From Haliscomenobacter sp. (GTDB lineage Bacteria > Bacteroidota > Bacteroidia > Chitinophagales > Saprospiraceae), in NCBI RefSeq assembly GCF_016718685.1, contig NZ_JADKCX010000007.1:74994-138993 (forward strand): a stretch of 64,000 bases of DNA. Direction: 5' to 3'. Made by a program: the position numbers and the translations under genes. Shown piece by piece: positions 27,406-37,525 of the stretch (its first letter is position 1; every line of letters begins with the position of its first letter). The notes beneath the pieces were generated by a model, which was not told the DNA's origin, made no database searches, and worked only from the letters and a program-made list of their open reading frames with translations.

Positions 27406-29376
27406 ATGGCAAAGAACCTTTTGCTGCTTATTGGCTGTTTTTTCAGCCTGTTGGTCTTCTCCCAGGCACAGGATAAGGATCCTGTGTTGTTTACGGTAGA
27501 TGGCACCCCGGTGCATGTTTCCGAGTTTAAGTACATCTATTCCAAAACCAACGGAAAAAATGCAGATTTCTCTCGCGCTACCCTGCAAGAGTATTTGGAT
27601 TTGTACACCAAATTTAAACTCAAAGTAAAAAAAGCCAAAGACATGAGGCTGGACACCGTCCAGGTTCTGCAGGAAGAATTGGCGGGTTACCGTCGGCAAT
27701 TGGCAGACTCTTACTTGCTCAACAAACAAGTAACCGAAAAATTAACCAAAGAGCTGTTTGAACGTTCGCAGTACGACCTCGATATCAGCCACATCCTCTT
27801 TGCTTTGCCTGCCGAAGCCAAAGGTGCAGATACCGTTTCGACCTTCCGCCAAGCGATGGAGGTACGCGCTCGGCTCCTCAAAGGGGAGGATTTTGCCACC
27901 ATCGCCAAACAAGTTTCTGCCGACAAATCTGCGGCTACCAATGGCGGGAACATCGGATTTGTAACGGCCATGTTTCCGAATGGTTTTTATCCTTTAGAAA
28001 GTGTGGCCTACCGCTCATCTTTTGATCAGATTTCTATGCCCGTTCGTACCAGCGTTGGCTACCACCTGGTCAAGGTGCACAGCAAAAGACCGGCGCGTGG
28101 AGAGGTAGAAGTTGCACATATCTTACTGCGCACCGAAGGTGCTGATGCCTTTATGGTTAAAATGCAAATTGATACCTTATATGCTGCGCTAAAAAAAGGA
28201 CTCAATTTTGAAGAGCTGGCCGCCAAAAACTCCAACGACACCCGCACAGCGGACAAAGGAGGTTATGTAGGTTTTGTAACCATCAACCGCTTTGAACAAG
28301 CCTTTGAAGACGCCGCTTTTAGCGTTGCCAAAGATGGTGATTACTCTAAACCTTTCCAAACCAGTGTAGGTTGGCACATCATTAAGCGCATCAGCAAAAA
28401 AGAGATACAACCTTATGATCAAATGCGTGGTCAATTAGAAGCACGCATCAAAAGAGATGCCCGCTTTGAGATGGCGCGTAAAGCCATGGTTGACGACATC
28501 AAGCGTGAAACAGGATTTAAGGATTATCCCAATCTCCTGGCCGATTTTGCGACTACCCTAAACGATACTTTTTTCACGTTTCAGTGGCGCGCTCCACAAC
28601 AACGAACAGGAAATGTGCTGTTTACAATGGCTAAAAAAGCATACACCCTAGGTGATTTTTACCAATTTGTGGAAAATGCAACCCGCCAACGCATGCGCAT
28701 GTCTGGGGAAACCAGCCTTGACGCAGCGGTACAAAATCTGTATGAGGAGTACGTCAATGAATCCTGTTTGCGCTATGAAGAACAACGCCTGGATCAGAAA
28801 TATCCCGAATTTAAAGCCCTGTTGCGCGAATACGAAGAAGGGATTCTTCTTTTTGAAGCAACGCGGATCAATGTTTGGGATAAAGCTTCGCTGGATACGG
28901 TTGGATTGAAAAATTATTTCAAAACCCTCAAAGGCAAATACCGTTGGGAAGAACGTGCCGTTACCTCGGTTTTCTTTGTCGATGGCACTTCCAAATCAGT
29001 GTTGGAACCCATGCGCGAATTTGCCCGCAAACATTCGACTGAAGAGATTTTGGAAAAATTCAATCAATCAGACAGCATCGGTATTCGGTATGAAGAAATG
29101 GTTTTGGAAAAAGGTAAATCTCCTGAAGCCAGTGATTTGAAAGAATGGAAGGTCGGAGAAATAACCATCGCCAAGCTGGATCGCCAAAACAACGAATATT
29201 CATTCCGCAAAGTGGAAAAAATCTTGCCATCGCAAGACAAACTCCTCAACGAAGCCAGAGGGTACATCATCGCTGATTATCAAGACCACCTGGAACAACA
29301 ATGGGTCAATGAATTGAAGAAGCAATACCCCATAAAAGTGGAAAAAGCGGTATTTGAAAGTTTAATTAAAAAATAG
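27406..29376 (+). CDS. Peptidylprolyl isomerase with two parvulin domains
   Basis: 656 residues; signal peptide MAKNLLLLIGCFFSLLVFSQAQ. N-terminal SurA-like helices, then two parvulin domains (ISHILFALPAEAKG...GYHLVKVHSKRP and VAHILLRTEG...GWHIIKRISKK), then a long helical C-terminal part. Periplasmic chaperone/prolyl isomerase for outer-membrane proteins by family. First of three isomerase-related genes in a row. Intact. Confidence 0.9.
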   Translation: MAKNLLLLIGCFFSLLVFSQAQDKDPVLFTVDGTPVHVSEFKYIYSKTNGKNADFSRATLQEYLDLYTKFKLKVKKAKDMRLDTVQVLQEELAGYRRQLADSYLLNKQVTEKLTKELFERSQYDLDISHILFALPAEAKGADTVSTFRQAMEVRARLLKGEDFATIAKQVSADKSAATNGGNIGFVTAMFPNGFYPLESVAYRSSFDQISMPVRTSVGYHLVKVHSKRPARGEVEVAHILLRTEGADAFMVKMQIDTLYAALKKGLNFEELAAKNSNDTRTADKGGYVGFVTINRFEQAFEDAAFSVAKDGDYSKPFQTSVGWHIIKRISKKEIQPYDQMRGQLEARIKRDARFEMARKAMVDDIKRETGFKDYPNLLADFATTLNDTFFTFQWRAPQQRTGNVLFTMAKKAYTLGDFYQFVENATRQRMRMSGETSLDAAVQNLYEEYVNESCLRYEEQRLDQKYPEFKALLREYEEGILLFEATRINVWDKASLDTVGLKNYFKTLKGKYRWEERAVTSVFFVDGTSKSVLEPMREFARKHSTEEILEKFNQSDSIGIRYEEMVLEKGKSPEASDLKEWKVGEITIAKLDRQNNEYSFRKVEKILPSQDKLLNEARGYIIADYQDHLEQQWVNELKKQYPIKVEKAVFESLIKK

Positions 29377-29384
29377 CTGAAGCC

Positions 29385-29487
29385 AGTTGAAGAGTTAAAA
29401 TGTTGAAGAGTTTAGAGACCACAAGATAAGTATTCCAATCTTGCATCACCAGACTCTTAAACATTTCAACTCCTCAACTCTTCAACT
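29385..29487. repeat. GTTGAAGAG-word hairpin, element I
   Basis: GTTGAAGAGTTAAAATGTTG and GAGTTTAGAG (29387-29416) are mirrored by CTCTTAAACATTTCAAC and CTCAACTCTTCAAC (29454-29487). It sits 9-110 bases after the first isomerase stop and before the second isomerase ATG, inside a likely operon. Confidence 0.8.
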
Positions 29488-29498
29488 TTATTTCAACC

Positions 29499-30353
29499 AT
29501 GATTGGAAAGAGGAGCCTGAGCATGCTGGCTTTTTTGTTGCTGGTAATTGTTTTTGTTGCTTGCGACCGCAAATCCGACCAGCCTGGGGATCGTTTGCTG
29601 GCGCGTGTTTTTAACCGGGAGTTACACCTTTCGGATTTGGAAAACATGTTTCCAGAACAGGCCACGCGTACCGATAGTTTGTTGATCATTCAAGCTTATG
29701 TCAGCCGCTGGATACGCGAGGAACTATTGATGTATGAAGCTGAAAAAAATTTGCCCCCAGACTTGAACATTGATCAATTGGTGCGGGATTATCGGAGATC
29801 CTTGATCCGCAACAATTATGAACAGGTGTTGGTAGAGCAGCTTCTGGATTCAACCGTAACCAAAACCGAGCTGCAGGATTTTTATGAAAAAAACAAGGAA
29901 CAATACGAATTGGAGACCCCGATCATCCGCTGTTTTTTCATCAAAATTGCCGCGCCGGTTCCCAAAGCCGATAGTTTGTTGCAGCTTTGGGCCAAACCAC
30001 GGGCGGCAAATCTGACTAAACTGGAAGCGTACTGCCAAAAACATGCAACTGCACACGTGCTGGTAGACAGCATTTGGCACAAAGTAGATGTGATTGGTTC
30101 GGTCATGCCCAAAGGCACGATTACTGCCGATAACATCGCCTCCAAGCGGGAGTTTCGACAAAGCGACGGTCAGTTTGTATACTATTTTCGCCTGCTGGAA
30201 TTAAAAAACCGGAAAGAAATTGCGCCCTTGAGCTATATTGAACAACAAGCGCGTACCTTCGTGTTGCATAGGCGCAAATTGGATTTGCTGCAACGCAAAC
30301 GTGAAGATCTTTATGAACTTGCCTTAAAGAAAGGCAACCTGGAAATATTCTAG
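29499..30353 (+). CDS. SurA-like periplasmic lipoprotein
   Basis: 284 residues with lipoprotein signal MIGKRSLSMLAFLLLVIVFVAC. The N-terminal SurA-like segment (LARVFNRELHLSDLENMF, then SRWIREELLMYEAEK) is clear. The central parvulin region is poorly conserved and may lack isomerase activity. Genomic position between two isomerases suggests a shared outer-membrane-protein assembly role. Confidence 0.75.
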   Translation: MIGKRSLSMLAFLLLVIVFVACDRKSDQPGDRLLARVFNRELHLSDLENMFPEQATRTDSLLIIQAYVSRWIREELLMYEAEKNLPPDLNIDQLVRDYRRSLIRNNYEQVLVEQLLDSTVTKTELQDFYEKNKEQYELETPIIRCFFIKIAAPVPKADSLLQLWAKPRAANLTKLEAYCQKHATAHVLVDSIWHKVDVIGSVMPKGTITADNIASKREFRQSDGQFVYYFRLLELKNRKEIAPLSYIEQQARTFVLHRRKLDLLQRKREDLYELALKKGNLEIF

Positions 30354-30454
30354 TTCAGGGTTCGAGGGTTCAAGGGTTCGGGGGTTCGAAGGTTTAGGGA
30401 AATCCCGAACCCTCGAACCCTCGAACCCTTGAACTCCCGAACCCTCAAACCTTT
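30354..30454. repeat. GGGTTCG-word hairpin, element B
   Basis: Left arm words AGGGTTCGAGGGTTCAAGGG then TTCGGGGGTTCGAAGG (30357-30393); right arm CCCGAACCCTCGAACCCTCG then AACCCTTGAACTCCCGAACC (30405-30445). It lies inside the isomerase gene row, both flanking genes rightward. Confidence 0.85.
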
Positions 30455-30460
30455 GATGAA

Positions 30461-31828
30461 ATGCGGTACTTAATTTTTGCTGTTTTGCTGACGACAACCA
30501 TGGCAGCTACTGCGCAGCGGCAGATCCTGGACAAAATGGTGGCCACCGTTGGCGGTGAAATCACCCTGCTTGCGGAAGTAGAGGAGCAGTATGCCTACAC
30601 CAAAGCCCAACGCAATGGTGCCATTCCGCCCGAAGCCCGCTGTATGCTGGTTGAACAAATTTTGGTAAACAAACTTTTGCTCAATCAGGCCAAACTGGAC
30701 AGTATTGAAGTGAAAGATGAGGAAGTTGAAAGTCAGTTGACTGCCCGGATCGAGCGCATCCTGAGTTACATGAACGATGACCTCAAACAGTTTGAGGAAT
30801 ACTATGGCCAAACTGTAAATGAAGTTCGGGAGCAGTTTCGGGAGGATTTGCGCAACAACCTGCTGATTGAGCGGATGCGCGCAAAAATCATGGCTGATGT
30901 AAGCGTTACCCCATCAGAGGTAAAAGATTTTTTCCGCCGGATACCCAAAGATAGTTTGCCATACTTCAGTTCTGAAGTAGAAGTAGGTGAAATCGTCTAC
31001 AAAGTTCCGATCAACAAAGAGCAGAAACGGGTCACCATGGAAAAACTGGAAGACATTCGTAAACGCATCGTTGAAGGAAAGGAAGATTTTGCGGAATTGG
31101 CTAAAAAATACTCCGACGATGGATCTGCCCGTGGCGGCGGTGATTTGGGCTGGGCCAAGCGGGGCAAATACGTCACCGAATTTGAAGCAGCGGCGTACAA
31201 ACTGGAAGAAATGGAGGTTTCTCCCGTGATCGAAACCCAGTTTGGTTTTCACGTCCTGCAAATGTTGGGACGTCGAGGAAACTCCATTCACGTCAGGCAT
31301 ATCCTGATCCGGCCGGAGATCACCGATGAAGATGTCGATCTTGGTCAGCGGCATATGGACACCGTACGCACCTTATTGATCAAGGATTCTATTTCGTTTT
31401 CCCGCGCAGTGAAAAAGTACTCCGATAAAAACGTACAAAGTTTCAACAACGATGGACGTATGGTGAACCCAACTTCCGGCAATACTTTCTTTGAAGTGGG
31501 GGATTTGGATCCAGATATTTATTTCGCCATCGATACCATGAAAATGAACGGGGTGTCCAAACCCATCGAATTCCGCGATGAATCGGGAGATTATTTCTTC
31601 CGCCTGGTGAAACTCATGTCGCGCACCGTACCGCACAAAGCCAACCTGGCCCAAGATTACGCCAAAATCCAAAAGGCAGCGATCGAATCCAAACGCAACG
31701 AGATCGTGAACAAATGGGTGGAAGAACGCATCCAAAAAACCTTCATGCTCATTGATCGGCAATACGAAGGCTGTCCGAATTTGGCACCCTGGATGAAGGA
31801 GAATATGGCGGCGGCGAAGCCGGATTAA
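30461..31828 (+). CDS. SurA-type peptidylprolyl isomerase
   Basis: 455 residues; signal MRYLIFAVLLTTTMAATAQ. SurA N-terminal domain (KMVATVGGEITLLAEVEEQY), then parvulin domain 1 (EVGEIVYKVP...GGGDLGWAKRGKYVTEFE...GFHVLQMLGRRG) and a second one (VRHILIRPEITD...). Chaperone for outer-membrane beta-barrels by family. Third gene of the isomerase row; an intrinsic terminator follows at 31847. Confidence 0.93.
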   Translation: MRYLIFAVLLTTTMAATAQRQILDKMVATVGGEITLLAEVEEQYAYTKAQRNGAIPPEARCMLVEQILVNKLLLNQAKLDSIEVKDEEVESQLTARIERILSYMNDDLKQFEEYYGQTVNEVREQFREDLRNNLLIERMRAKIMADVSVTPSEVKDFFRRIPKDSLPYFSSEVEVGEIVYKVPINKEQKRVTMEKLEDIRKRIVEGKEDFAELAKKYSDDGSARGGGDLGWAKRGKYVTEFEAAAYKLEEMEVSPVIETQFGFHVLQMLGRRGNSIHVRHILIRPEITDEDVDLGQRHMDTVRTLLIKDSISFSRAVKKYSDKNVQSFNNDGRMVNPTSGNTFFEVGDLDPDIYFAIDTMKMNGVSKPIEFRDESGDYFFRLVKLMSRTVPHKANLAQDYAKIQKAAIESKRNEIVNKWVEERIQKTFMLIDRQYEGCPNLAPWMKENMAAAKPD

Positions 31829-31846
31829 CATACAGAAGCATAAATG

Positions 31847-31885
31847 AAAAAGGGGATAACGATCTGAAACCGTTATCCCCTTTTT
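31847..31885 (+). terminator. Intrinsic terminator after the SurA-type gene
   Basis: AAAAAGGGGATAACG and CGTTATCCCCTTTTT form a 15 bp stem with a 9-base loop, ending in T5, about 19 bases after the stop. Confidence 0.85.
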
Positions 31886-31999
31886 CATTTTTTATACAAC
31901 TCAATTTTTCGCCCGTCGGGGTCCAATTACCGCTCTACGAGATATTTTCTGAATAAATACGTAATTTTCCACTTAAACATCCGCCTTTCAAATCTCGTG

Positions 32000-32449
32000 A
32001 AAAACAACCATTGCGGTAATTTTTAGCATCGTGCTCTTGGGGCTGATGTTGTCGCCTGTTGTTGAAAATTGGCGTAACCTGCCCAAGGACAATTTTCCGC
32101 TCTCCTACTATCCCATGTTTTCCAAGAAAGGGCAACCTATACCCTGCGCTATCTGGTGGGGTATGACAGCGCGCAACAACGCTACTACATCCCCTACCAT
32201 TACATTGGCAACGGGGGCTTCAATCAAGTGCGCCGCCAAATCAACAAGCAATGTAAAAACGGGAAGTCGAAAAAACTGGCTAAAAAAGTAGCCCGTCGCC
32301 TGGCCAAAACCAAAGATGTACCTTTTGCCAATTTGGAGCGGGTGGAAGTCGTCAAAGGCACGTATGATTTTGAAACCTATTTTTCGAAAGGAGATAAAAC
32401 GCCGCTGAGTGAAAAAGTATTGAGCACCCAAAACATTGTTAAGCCATGA
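32000..32449 (+). pseudogene. Small secreted or anchored protein next to an HTTM-like gene, frameshifted
   Basis: About 145 residues once joined; not assignable to a named family. A hydrophobic N-terminus (TIAVIFSIVLLGLML) is followed by NWRNLPKDNFPLSYYPMFS; a slip near 32125 leads to TYTLRYLVGYDSAQQRYYIP, then basic RRQINKQCKNGKSKKLAKK. The start is also disturbed: the frame is broken right after a run of A at 32000-32005. Four bases of overlap with the next gene suggest a pair acting together. Confidence 0.55.
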
Positions 32450-33307
32450 AAAACCGCTTGCAACCCTCACCTACGTTCGCCCCATTGCTCACCTACGCTT
32501 TGCAATTCGCGCTATTGCTTCGGCGCGTTTGTCAAGCTACAACGCTGGTACAGCCCGGATGCCACTCTTTTGAACCCGTTGGACTAGCCAATGCTCTGGC
32601 ATCGAACATTTATCTCCGGAAATGGAAACTGGCCACGATTGGCCTGAACATCGCCTTTATTCTGGGCTGGCAATTTAGCTGGACGGGCCCGGCTTTTTCA
32701 GTCGGATTGCTGTTTTCTTGATTTCCCAAATCCTGGTCGATGATTTACCCAACTACAATTCGATGGTCGTCACCATTTTTGTTTTGGGTTTTGGTGGCTT
32801 CGCGGGTGGCCCTCCCCCCGAAACCCAGGAAGCACAATTCGCCCACACCACCCAAAAACCAGGGGGCGATGACGCCAGTCAAACTCATTTGTGCCTGTCC
32901 CTTGCGGCTTATTTTTATCGGGCTTGGCCAAAGTTTTTGGGGATTTGGCCGGGTGGTGGAGGGAGGGCAGTGCCATGCGCTCGCAAATCGCAGTGGATGC
33001 CCTGCGCAAAGAGATGTTGGGTGGTAGTGCTACCTCACTTTTTGAATGGCTTTACCCACATACCACGCTGTTTTTCATCATGGGTTTTGGGGCACTGATT
33101 CTTGAGTTGGGTGCTCCATTGGTGCTGCTACACAAACGGCTGATCGTAGCGTGGGTTGTACTGACACTTTCAATGCACTGGGGCATTTACCTCATCATGG
33201 GCATCGATTTTCCGTATCACACTTCTGGCTTGATCTTTTTGTCATTTTTTGAACTGGAAAAAGCTTGGAGCTATGTGCTCCCCCCTAAAAAATTACTGTA
33301 TTCCTGA
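32446..33307 (+). pseudogene. HTTM / gamma-carboxylase-like membrane protein, several frameshifts
   Basis: Joined length ~285 residues with four or more membrane helices. The C-terminal portion (KVFGDLAGWWREGSAMRSQI, FFIMGFGALILELGAPLVLL, LSMHWGIYLIMGIDFPYH) has the WWREG and HWG...FPYH features of HTTM-like proteins. At least two slips occur between 32700 and 32900, and the N-terminal part reads better in another frame (AFVKLQRWYSPDATLLN). Function unknown. Confidence 0.5.
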
Positions 33308-33316
33308 AATTTACTT

Positions 33317-33520
33317 GAGTTCTGAATTAACCAGGTATGGTGCGACTTCTCCGAAGTCGGAATCCCAGACTGTCAATATTTTCTACAAACAGGTGACCTC
33401 TCCGAGGTCATTTTATCGACTTCGGAGAAGTCGCATGTTTGTAGCAATTGTATCAGCAGTTTTTTACAACTTCGGAGAAGTCGCACTTCTTTGATTATCA
33501 ATAGAATTAATTCAGAATTC
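33317..33520 (+). mobile_element. MITE-like element, copy 1
   Basis: About 204 bases with outer inverted ends GAGTTCTGAATTAA / TTAATTCAGAATTC (13 of 14) and inner ends GTGCGACTTCTCCGAAG / CTTCGGAGAAGTCGCAC. Inside lie further short palindromes of the CGACTTC-CGAAGTCG type plus GGTGACCTCTCCGAGGTC. No coding capacity. A nearly identical copy lies inverted at 36352. Confidence 0.8.
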
Positions 33521-33527
33521 ATCCAAC

Positions 33528-33566
33528 AAAAAAGCGCCATCGAATTCTCCTCGATGGCGCTTTTTT
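33528..33566. terminator. Bidirectional intrinsic terminator
   Basis: AAAAAAGCGCCATCGA and TCGATGGCGCTTTTTT form a 16 bp stem with A and T runs on either side. It sits between convergent genes and could serve both. Confidence 0.85.
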
Positions 33567-33588
33567 ATTTTTACACTATGAAGTGCAC

Positions 33589-34638
33589 TCAAGCCACTGC
33601 CCGCAACACATGTATAGAGGGCTGAACCTCCAACAAGTAAGGTAATTCAGTTCCTTCCAACAGATCCAACAAGCGCAAAATCGGCGTGCTGCAAATCCGT
33701 TCAACTTCCTGAATCAACAACTCGCTAGAGGTAAATAAGCCCGAAATAGCAAAAGGTTGGATCCCCATTTGCCGTAACATATCCAGTCCAGTTTGTACCC
33801 CCAGGCTATCTCCGCAAGAGAAAATGACCTGGTGTACCGTTTGCATAAAGCGTGAATTGTTCAACAATAAGGCCGTTTCGCGCTGGAGAATTCCATCCGC
33901 AATTTCCATGACGATGTATTCAGGATTTACTTTCCGCTACCGTGATATCGACCAGGATTGGTAAAGATCGAGCAGAATTTGTTCCCGAGCAAAGAAAGGG
34001 GGGGGGAAACCAAAATGGGCAAAATCGATACCCATATCCGCCCCGCGATCCACACAAAAACGCGCATCTTTGGGAAAAGCCGTCCCAGTGAGTTTGATGT
34101 ACGCGGCGCTATGCCCTGTTTTTTTTAGTCCTGCACACAAATAAGCGGCGGTGGTGGTTTTGCCACTGTCCATCGAGGTTCCGATCGACAAAATCACCTT
34201 GCTTTTGATCTTGTTGGGATGGAATTTAGCCAGTTGTTTGGCTTTAATGGTATTTAGCACCCAGCCTTGGGCATCAACCGCGTAACCCAGTAACTCCAAC
34301 TCAGCAGGTGGGTTGCGCACCGTAGCATTTAAACTTTTCACGGCGCCCACAACCCCGCCACGGCCCAATAGTTGACAGTTGATCGTTGGTGCAACCGGCA
34401 CATATCCCTCAATTTGGCTGGTTGCATACCGATTGCCAAAAGCGGCCATGATGATGTCTTCCTCAAACAGATGGCGGGCTACGCCATTGCCGTCCATCAA
34501 AGCAGCAGAGTTGGCCATCACCACCCTGAAAATACCTACATCACCCATTTTAGGCGTATAAGAACTGGCCAATTCTACATTTAATTCATAGGATTCGATA
34601 GCGGCGCAAATCTGTGCTTTTTTGATTTTGGTTTTCAT
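33589..34638 (-). pseudogene. DUF1611-like P-loop protein, about three frameshifts
   Basis: About 350 residues once joined. N-terminal half of unknown fold; P-loop ILSIGTSMDSGKTTTAAYL (GxxxxGKT), then IKLTGTAFPKDARFCVDRGADM and DFAHFGFP. Slips occur near 33998 (C-run), 33950 and 33930, then VMEIADGILQRETALLL continues to the end. This resembles DUF1611/MobB-like GTPase folds. Substrate unknown. The next gene on the strand, upstream by 50 bases, is the ABC exporter. Confidence 0.55.
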
Positions 34639-34689
34639 GCGTAGTCGTTTTGATTTTATTCGACTACATATCGGCGGTTGGTCGGAATG

Positions 34690-36336
34690 TTACTGGTGGA
34701 TAAGCTCTTTTTTTGCCAAAAAAGTTCTGTTTTCAGCTGCGTTGGTAAGGATTAAAATGCCCGTTTTCTGTAGCTGTTGTTGGAGCAAGGCTTGCAACTG
34801 CTGGCATACGGTGGGGCTTAAAAAACGAAAAGGGTCGTGCAGCACCATAAAAGGCTTCTGGGTCAAAAATGCCCGCAACAATTGCAACAATTGCAATTGG
34901 GTGGACGTAAGCATCGTCCGCTCCGTCAGCGGCGTATCGGCCTGGATGCTTTGTAAGTCAGGAAACAACTGTTGCCATTCGGCCAGTACTTGTTCCGCTT
35001 TGGGATAGTGTTTGCGGCTATAAGCAATGGCTTCCCGTACATTTTTGCCATATAAAGGAAAGAGGGGTGACACAAAAGAAAATTGCCGACGGATGGTTTT
35101 AGGGTGAAGTTGTTCAAAAGAAAATTCATCCAATTCCAGCGGCCCCACTGCTGTAGGAGGGGCTATGGCCGCGAGCACATTGATCAAGGCATTTTGCATA
35201 GGCTCATCAAGAGGCAAGTGCAGTTGTTCGCCGCGCCTCAGTTGAAACTTAATACTGGTATCTGCTTCTTGAGCAAGTGAGGCCAGGGTCAAATCTACCT
35301 GTAATCGGGCAGCCCGGAAACGCTGCTCAGGAAGTTCAAGCCCAACTTCCAGCGGTTTATCCAAAAGATTGGACATTTTCCGCAGTGAAATTCCTCCTTT
35401 TTTCCAGACCAATCCCATTTGCATGACCCGATTGAGCACAGGCTTCCAGGTCAACAAAATCAGGATTAGGGCAAAAAGTACATCTTCAGGAAAAGGAGTG
35501 CCCTGCTTTTTCCAAAAGTAAGCCGTGCCCAAAACCAGAAGTAAAAGTGCATAAATGGAAAAAGGAATCAGGGCATTCAACAGCGCTACTTGTTGCTGGT
35601 ATTGCGACCCAAAGCTTGAATTTTTTGACCCGTTTTTCAAACAACTGCTGTTCTGCCGTTCTCGATTCCAGGGCTTTGATGGTATAAATATACCCTCAGC
35701 CGTTGGTTTACAAAAGCCAACAATCCCGCTTTGCTGTCGCGGCGGCGTTCTTCCAATTGTTCGATTTTCCGGTTAAACGGGCAATGATGATTCCAACCAA
35801 AACACTACTGGCTAAAATCAGGCAGCCCAAGGTCGCATTGAGTGCCAGGATGAGCACTGCACCAAGCAGCAACAGACTGGCATCGGCAAAAAATTGGAAT
35901 ACTCCCTTTCCCAACAATTGCTGGGCGCTGCCCAAATCACCACTAAAGCGCATCAGGTATTTACTAGTTCCCGATTTTTCGTATTCCTGGGTGTTCATGT
36001 GCAGGTGTTGGGCAAAAAGTTTTGGCGCAGCCACCGCAAGAAACGCTCCATCATGATGCCCTTCAGCCATCTGCGGGCATAATCAAAACTTACTTTGGCC
36101 ACGATCGCCACACTCCAAAATGAGCAGCCAATTGGGATTGAAATTCGTGCTCAACCAAATTTTTGTAGCATTCGCCCACGCATGGACTGAAATTCAAAAA
36201 TGTCGGCATAAGCTTGCGCGATCAGCAGCGGCAACAGCAAAGTGAGGGCACTCCCGCAAAACTCCAGAAACAATGCCCAAGCAAATGCAGGTCTTTGTTC
36301 ACTTAAAAAACTGCGCAACAAGGTTCTACTTTTCAT
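34690..36336 (-). pseudogene. ABC exporter-like protein with degenerate ATPase, several frameshifts
   Basis: Joined length ~545 residues. Membrane half: MKSRTLLRSFLSEQRPAFAW start (36336), helices AWALFLEFCGSALTLLLPLL, SLLLLGAVLILALNATLGCL and ALLLLVLGTAYFW; slips near 36145, 36050 and 35670. The ATPase half (34690-35400) is itself unbroken yet lacks every catalytic motif: RRGEQLHLPLDEPMQN in place of the P-loop, FVSPLFPLYG for the Q-loop, LTSTQ for LSGGQ, HDPF for Walker B DE, and LTNAAEN for the switch His. I infer an ATPase-dead exporter or scaffold. Confidence 0.65.
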
Positions 36337-36351
36337 AAGTAATGTGATTTT

Positions 36352-36558
36352 TGATTCTATCCTATTGATAATCAAAAGAGGTGCGACTTCTCCGAAGTCG
36401 TAAAACGCGCTGATACAAATGCTACAAACATGCGACTTCTCCGAAGTCGACCGAATGACCTCGGAGAGGTCACATGTTTGTAGAAAATATTGACAGTCAG
36501 TGATTCCGACTTCGGAGAAGTCGCACAGTATTACCTGGAAAATTCGGAACTCACGTAA
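36352..36558 (-). mobile_element. MITE-like element, copy 2 (inverted)
   Basis: Reverse-complement of copy 1 at 33317, ~205 bases with few differences, including the ATTGATAATCAAA end and the internal CGACTTC palindromes. With copy 1 it brackets the P-loop and ABC genes. Its outer end reaches the stop of the PorP/SprF gene. Confidence 0.8.
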
Positions 36559-36560
36559 AA

Positions 36561-37521
36561 TTATCGATAGGTATCAAACATAATGCTCAGGTGTAGTTCG
36601 TGCGAAGCGCCCAAGGGTAGGTCAAAAGCGGAAATGTTGTAGTCAAAGCCGTAGCCAATTTTCAGGTTGGCATCTTCAAACAAAAGGCCGGGCACGTTGA
36701 AACCCAGTTCTAGATGTGCCGTGCCGTTGATGCCAAAACCTGCCCCAAACCAAAGGGGGCGGGCGGGTTGGAAACGACCATAGATGTCGAGATTAAATGG
36801 TGCACCCGGTGTGTATTTGGCCCAGGCGGAGGTCTCTAAAAGGCTTCCTGATTAAAAAATGGTACCAGCCCGCAGTAGCATAGTAGTGCGTTACCCGACG
36901 TAGGGGATAAAATCTTCGCCCACTTGTACCAGGGAATTGCCATGCAGCAGCTGAGGTGCCGATAACCCCAAGTAAATATTGTCTCCATCCAGTGCTCCCT
37001 CCAAGCGGCGGTAATAAAATACCCCTAAGCCGACATCGGGTTGGGTGACCGAAAAAATCGATATCAAGCGATAAGGGATCGCCCAGGTCTTTCCAGATGA
37101 TGCGATTGGAATTGACCCGGTAATTGACCATTCCCACACTCAATCCAACGGAAAGCCCACCAAAATAAGGGTCATTGGTAAAAATACTGCCGATGCGGCC
37201 ATGAATGCCACTCAAGCCAAAAGGCCCCGTACGATCCTGCATCACCGAAATGCCGCTGACCAACTCAAATGCGCCCCCGAAATCAGAAATAAACTCTCCG
37301 TTGACCTGTACGGTACGCGGCGTTTCGGGGTGGCTAATCCACTGCATACGGTACGATGAGGAAAGGGACACATTGTATTCATACAGGAAAAAATCGCTGC
37401 TCACCGAAGCGGGATTCAACGAGGGTTGATGCTGTCGAAACTGGGTGAAATAAGGCAGTTGCTGTGCGGTTAAGGGCATCAGAAAGATAAGAAATAGGGA
37501 ACCGAAGTAAATGCGCAACAT
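36561..37521 (-). pseudogene. PorP/SprF-type T9SS membrane protein, several frameshifts
   Basis: About 315 residues once joined. Start MLRIYFGSLFLIFLMPLTAQ (signal), then QLPYFTQFRQHQPSLNPASV, the PorP/SprF opening (xQFxxNxxxxNPA). It continues VSLSSSYRMQWISHPETPRT, RIGSIFTNDPYFGGLSVGLS and, in other frames, a strand-rich C-terminus ending IMFDTYR. Slips lie near 37065, 36900 and 36850. By family an outer-membrane beta-barrel that anchors T9SS substrates such as SprB. Its start is four bases past the caspase-gene stop, so it is the last gene of that operon. Confidence 0.8.
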
Positions 37522-37525
37522 GGGC

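Noticed and set aside
33317..36558. CRISPR array because of repeated CGACTTC units
   Set aside because: Units are palindromes within a short element at irregular spacing, there are only two element copies, and no cas genes are near.
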